A stretch of 64,000 bases of DNA from Solen grandis (taxonomy: Eukaryota; Mollusca; Bivalvia; Adapedonta; Solenidae), in assembly GCA_021229015.1 (NCBI GenBank), contig CM037785.1:41598766-41662765 (forward strand), given 5' to 3'. Position 1 is the first letter of the stretch. Every line of letters begins with the position of its first letter. Shown piece by piece: positions 60,428 to 64,000 of the stretch. The notes beneath the pieces were generated by a model, which saw only the letters and a program-made list of their open reading frames with translations, was not told where the DNA came from and did no database searches. Made by a program: the position numbers and the translations under genes.

Positions 60428-63082
60428 AAACACTAGGATAAAGTCCAGATTTGGGTTGTACGTAAACCAAGTCAGACAAACTCGGGAAATACAATGTGCT
60501 GATACCAATTTTAACGATTTGATATTTTGTATTAGTGTATACTATATCCTCCACACGTGCAGACTGGTGGGACGGGTTGGGGATTAACTAGGGTGTCGTA
60601 TTAGGGGAGGTACATTAATGGCGAGGTCTATCTGGATGATTAGGGAAATGTATTCCAAGATGTCAACACATCCGTATTCACTAGCTTGCCCCTACTGATA
60701 ACGAGACGTCATACACATGTGCAGTCACGTATCTTCCTAAATAACAAGACACTCTCAGGAGATAAATATGTCGGTAGAATTGCATATATAATTAAGTTTA
60801 CAAAAGTAGGGAATACGTCTGTTTGAAAGACGTTTATTTTTTTAATTTTTTGATATTTCAACTTTCAATTTATTTTTCAAACATTATTGTTTATAAACAT
60901 TGATTTCTTTCTGTACATTTAACAAAACCGTTTTGAAGTTATAATTTATAAGTCGCATTTCTTCAGGAGTGCCCTATACCTACCTGTCTGTTATAAAATA
61001 AATGTTCCTATTATGTTTTAGCCGTAAGACCTGAAAGCTCCAAATGAAAATACAGAACAAAACAGTTAATTATTTCGAATGTGCATGGATAGGTTGTTTC
61101 CCTTTGTGTATATCCAAAGAAATCCTAACTGGTTGCCTCCCTTGCACACACCAGTGAATAGGAAATCCTATAATTTATGTGATAGATCTATATGAATACC
61201 GGTAATATTCAACTTATGATAAATATTCATATGATAACTATTCATGATTATAAAAAATAGTTATGTCCCTTGAAAAATGGCCACCATCTTGTTCATTAAA
61301 ATCGTCTTTCTTTTAAAAAAATATGAATAGCAATTTATCAATATGAAATATTGCCAGTTCAAACCTATTGTTTAGATGGTCCTGAGACATATATTTTCCC
61401 ATTCGTGTATATGATGCAAAAATACATCAGAAAGTAATGTATTTCGGAAGTTTACAGCAATAAAATACAAGTATGCAATTTTAGTGGAAAATACTACGGA
61501 CCCGGAAGTTGATATACGAGTATGAAGTATTTAATATCATTGTTATGTACTCGTATCTGAATATTTTAGCCATATCAAATCAGAAGAATGCATAAATGCA
61601 CAACGAAATTAATAAAGGTAAACCTGGATTTTTGTAAAAGATAAAAAAGGTTATTGTGATAGTCACCACAAACATTTTAATTTCATAAGTTAATGTTTGT
61701 TTAATCAGAGGTTGAGAAATTATGTTATCGTTTAATTATGTTTAATCTAAAGCCTAACGAATTCTCTTCTGAGGGGATTGTTTATAATCTAATATCATTC
61801 TTAATTGTTTAATAGACCCTTCTTAATATTATCTCATGCATATTCAGTAAGGTAACCAGAACGAGGTTTAGATGGGTCAGTCCAGACTCAGTTGTAAACA
61901 AACTCAGAAGCTTACACTGATAGAGACGTCAGTGGTGTACATATTTACACAGGTTTAAGCTTTGCTGAGGCCTAGAAAATTATTAAATAACTTACATTTT
62001 CATCATAGAAGTTGTCCTTGAACAAAAAATCCAAGTTTTACAGTGAAGACTATCTGCATTAAGACAGTTTCCATTCATCCACTATTTAAATCACAGAATA
62101 CCTAATGAGCCCAGCCATGTATATTTCAAAAACACACAACCTGCTGACCAGATGTAAACACATGGTTAAACTAATTCTCAAACCTACAATAAAGCCATTA
62201 AGCTTACATTCCATTGTAGATAAGATAACCCTTTAGACAATAACATATAAATTACCAGCTTCTTTTGGGCACCTAGCTAACAGTATCCCAAATGTCTGTT
62301 TCAGTTCATGATAATACTGATGTATGCAGCAAATGCCACAAATCTCAAAGAAAGAATAAAACTTCACATACTTAAATGTTTAAGCCATTTTAATCAAGAA
62401 TGGAATTAAATCACACATTTCTTTGTAATATAGTATTTAATTTAAAGATTATGACATACATTTTCCTCATTTTCTCGAGACTCGAATAGAAAAATAACAA
62501 TAAATTTTGGGTGAAATAAACTTTAATAAGATATATTTTCAGTGGATAGCATAAATATTTAGTTCAGTTATATGAAAGTTTTTTTTTTCTCTTCAGGCAG
62601 CTTGAAGTTTTAAGTAATCTGTATAAATGTAAAATAAATGCATTATTTCATTTCATATAATACTAGTTGCAAAATGTGACTGTCAAATTAGGCAAATGTG
62701 TATGTTGCAAGCATATTACGGGCTTACTCTAACAGATTGCTAGGTTAAAAATAATAGGTCCAGAGGATATTAACACATCTTTACACTAGACATTGCATAT
62801 TTAAGAGGCAAGGAACCTCAGGACCTTGAAGTTTGTGGTTATTTGAGCCGTAACCCAGCCATAGAATCCAGATCCATTCATTCCAGGTAATATACTGGTA
62901 ACCTGGCCAGTGAGAGACCAGATCCAGTATAAAATATAGTCACAAATGGTACTACCATACTAACTAGCTCCCACCAAGTCTTGACCAGCTTTAAATGACT
63001 CCATTTTAATTTCCAACAAACGTTGCATAAAAATAGTATTTTAAGCAGAAGGTGTGTGTTTTCCTGGCCTGCCTATAAGAAA
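60428..63082. other. Non-genic AT-rich sequence
   Basis: No gene, tRNA or repeat boundary recognised over 2.6 kb; it could include introns or regulatory DNA of a neighbouring gene outside the window. Confidence 0.4.
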
Positions 63083-63268
63083 TTACAGTTCAACCTGTAT
63101 TAGCAGCCACCTGTACTAAGCGGCCAATTTCCTTAAGCGGTCAATTTAAATGTATTACCAAACTGTAGCATTTTATCTTATATTTGTACTTAATTTAGAG
63201 GTCACCTCTGTTAAGCGGCGACTTTCTCTTATTCCCTTGACTGACCATTTAAGACATGTTTGACTGTA
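63083..63268. mobile_element. Tigger-like MITE
   Basis: TA-bounded ends CAGTTCAACCTGTATTAGC and GACATGTTTGACTG are imperfect inverted repeats. The interior has repeated AAGCGGCCAATTT / TTAAGCGGCGACTT motifs typical of such elements. Confidence 0.6.
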
Positions 63269-63378
63269 CATGATTCACAAATATGTCAGTTAATTTCGGA
63301 CTCAGTCATATAATATTATCTTAATATATCTGAGATAAAGAAATTTGAAGAAATAATAATAAAACAACAACAACAAAA

Positions 63379-64000
63379 AACAAGAGCTGTCCATAAGACA
63401 GCGCGCTCGACTTTTCTCAGTTCGCCATTAAAGAAAGGGCCAATCTTTGATGTTATTAGAGGTTGTTGCCCAACCTATTTGCTATTTGTAAATACAGCCA
63501 AAAAATATCTAAGTATAAAAGGGTAAAATTGAAAATACACTGCATATAGGATTATGGGCCCTGCCAGTAAAGTTGAGGTAGTGTGGGTAAACAATAAATA
63601 AGTATTCCAAGTTATGGTGGAATACCTGTAATAGTATTGAAAATATACAACTTTGTAAAAAATTTAACCATGATTTCGGCTGTTTTCTAAGTATGAAAGG
63701 GGCATAATTCAAGAAGTAGTACAGCCAGGGTTATGGGCCTTGTTAGTAAGGTAGAGGTAATGATGGTGAATATGTACTTGAAGTTTCAGTTGAATACCGT
63801 AGATAGTATTTAAGATATACAACTTTGTAAAAACTTTAACCTTGATTTTGGCTGTTTTGTAAGTATGAAAGGGGCATAATTCCAAAAATAGGGTAGCCAG
63901 GGTTGTGGGCCTTAGAAGTAAGGCAGAAGTGATGATGGTGAATAGGTATTTTAAGTTTGGGTGGAATACCTTTGATAGTATTTAAGTTATTGATGTTTGA
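63379..64000 (+). mobile_element. Hairpin-headed modular repeat of a third type, runs off the window
   Basis: The head AACAAGAGCTGTCC-AT-AAGACAGCGCGCTCGAC contains a CTGTC/GACAG hairpin and resembles the AACAAGAGGGCC...GGCC head in layout. Tandem units of about 190 bp (GTATGAAAGGGGCATAATTC, CAGCCAGGGTTATGGGCC) follow to the edge. The 3' end lies outside. Confidence 0.6.

Overview
The window looks like a piece of a bivalve mollusc nuclear genome. The basis is low gene density, AT-rich sequence, canonical GT-AG introns, microsatellites, tRNA-derived SINEs, DNA-transposon MITEs, and many copies of the repeat type that begins AACAAGAGGGCC and ends in a GCTCACCTGAGC...GCTCAGGTGAGC hairpin, which I associate with bivalves. 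The species is not determinable by eye. Two 100-base N runs (6400-6499, 56500-56599) are assembly gaps. No bacterial or viral gene cluster is present.

Only three convincing protein-coding loci are seen. (1) 15.3-21.0 kb, plus strand: a spliced gene for a transposase-like protein, with RNase H-like D/D/E residues, a CxxH motif and a small Tudor/chromo-like tail on its own exon. A stretch of about 0.6 kb upstream of the intact 704-codon core is broken by about six frame changes, mostly at A-runs. (2) and (3) Two nearly identical HES-family bHLH-Orange repressor genes, at 32752-34682 (+) and 39495-41407 (-), lie tail to tail. They are the core of an inverted duplication with arms of about 3 kb that also carries introns, TATA box, upstream sequence and poly(A) signal.

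Layout: 0-7.3 kb holds SINEs (one nested in another), a GC-rich hairpin cluster, a gap and a piggyBac-type MITE. 8-14.4 kb holds modular hairpin-ended repeats, one of them nested in a hAT element with exact 8-bp target duplications and a broken BED-finger ORF. 15.3-21 kb is the transposase-like gene, followed by a 39-bp tandem array split by another nested insertion (21.4-24.7 kb) and a hAT-type MITE. 28.5-31.7 kb is a segment with inverted ends carrying a decayed DIRS-like gag ORF and about 60 copies of a 31-bp hairpin repeat. 32.2-42 kb is the HES inverted duplication; its spacer holds a Tc1/mariner-type remnant and a 338-bp foldback hAT MITE with a perfect 8-bp duplication. 42-56 kb holds SINEs, MITEs, hairpin-ended repeats and microsatellites. 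56.6-59.1 kb is a 33-34-bp satellite abutting the second gap. 59.9-64 kb has two adjacent SINEs of one family, a pogo/Tigger-type MITE and the start of another hairpin-headed repeat.

The genes do not form an operon-like system. The two HES copies probably encode equivalent Groucho-recruiting repressors, and everything else is mobile-element biology. Spliced models come from reading frame, splice sites and family knowledge only; no transcript or database evidence was available.
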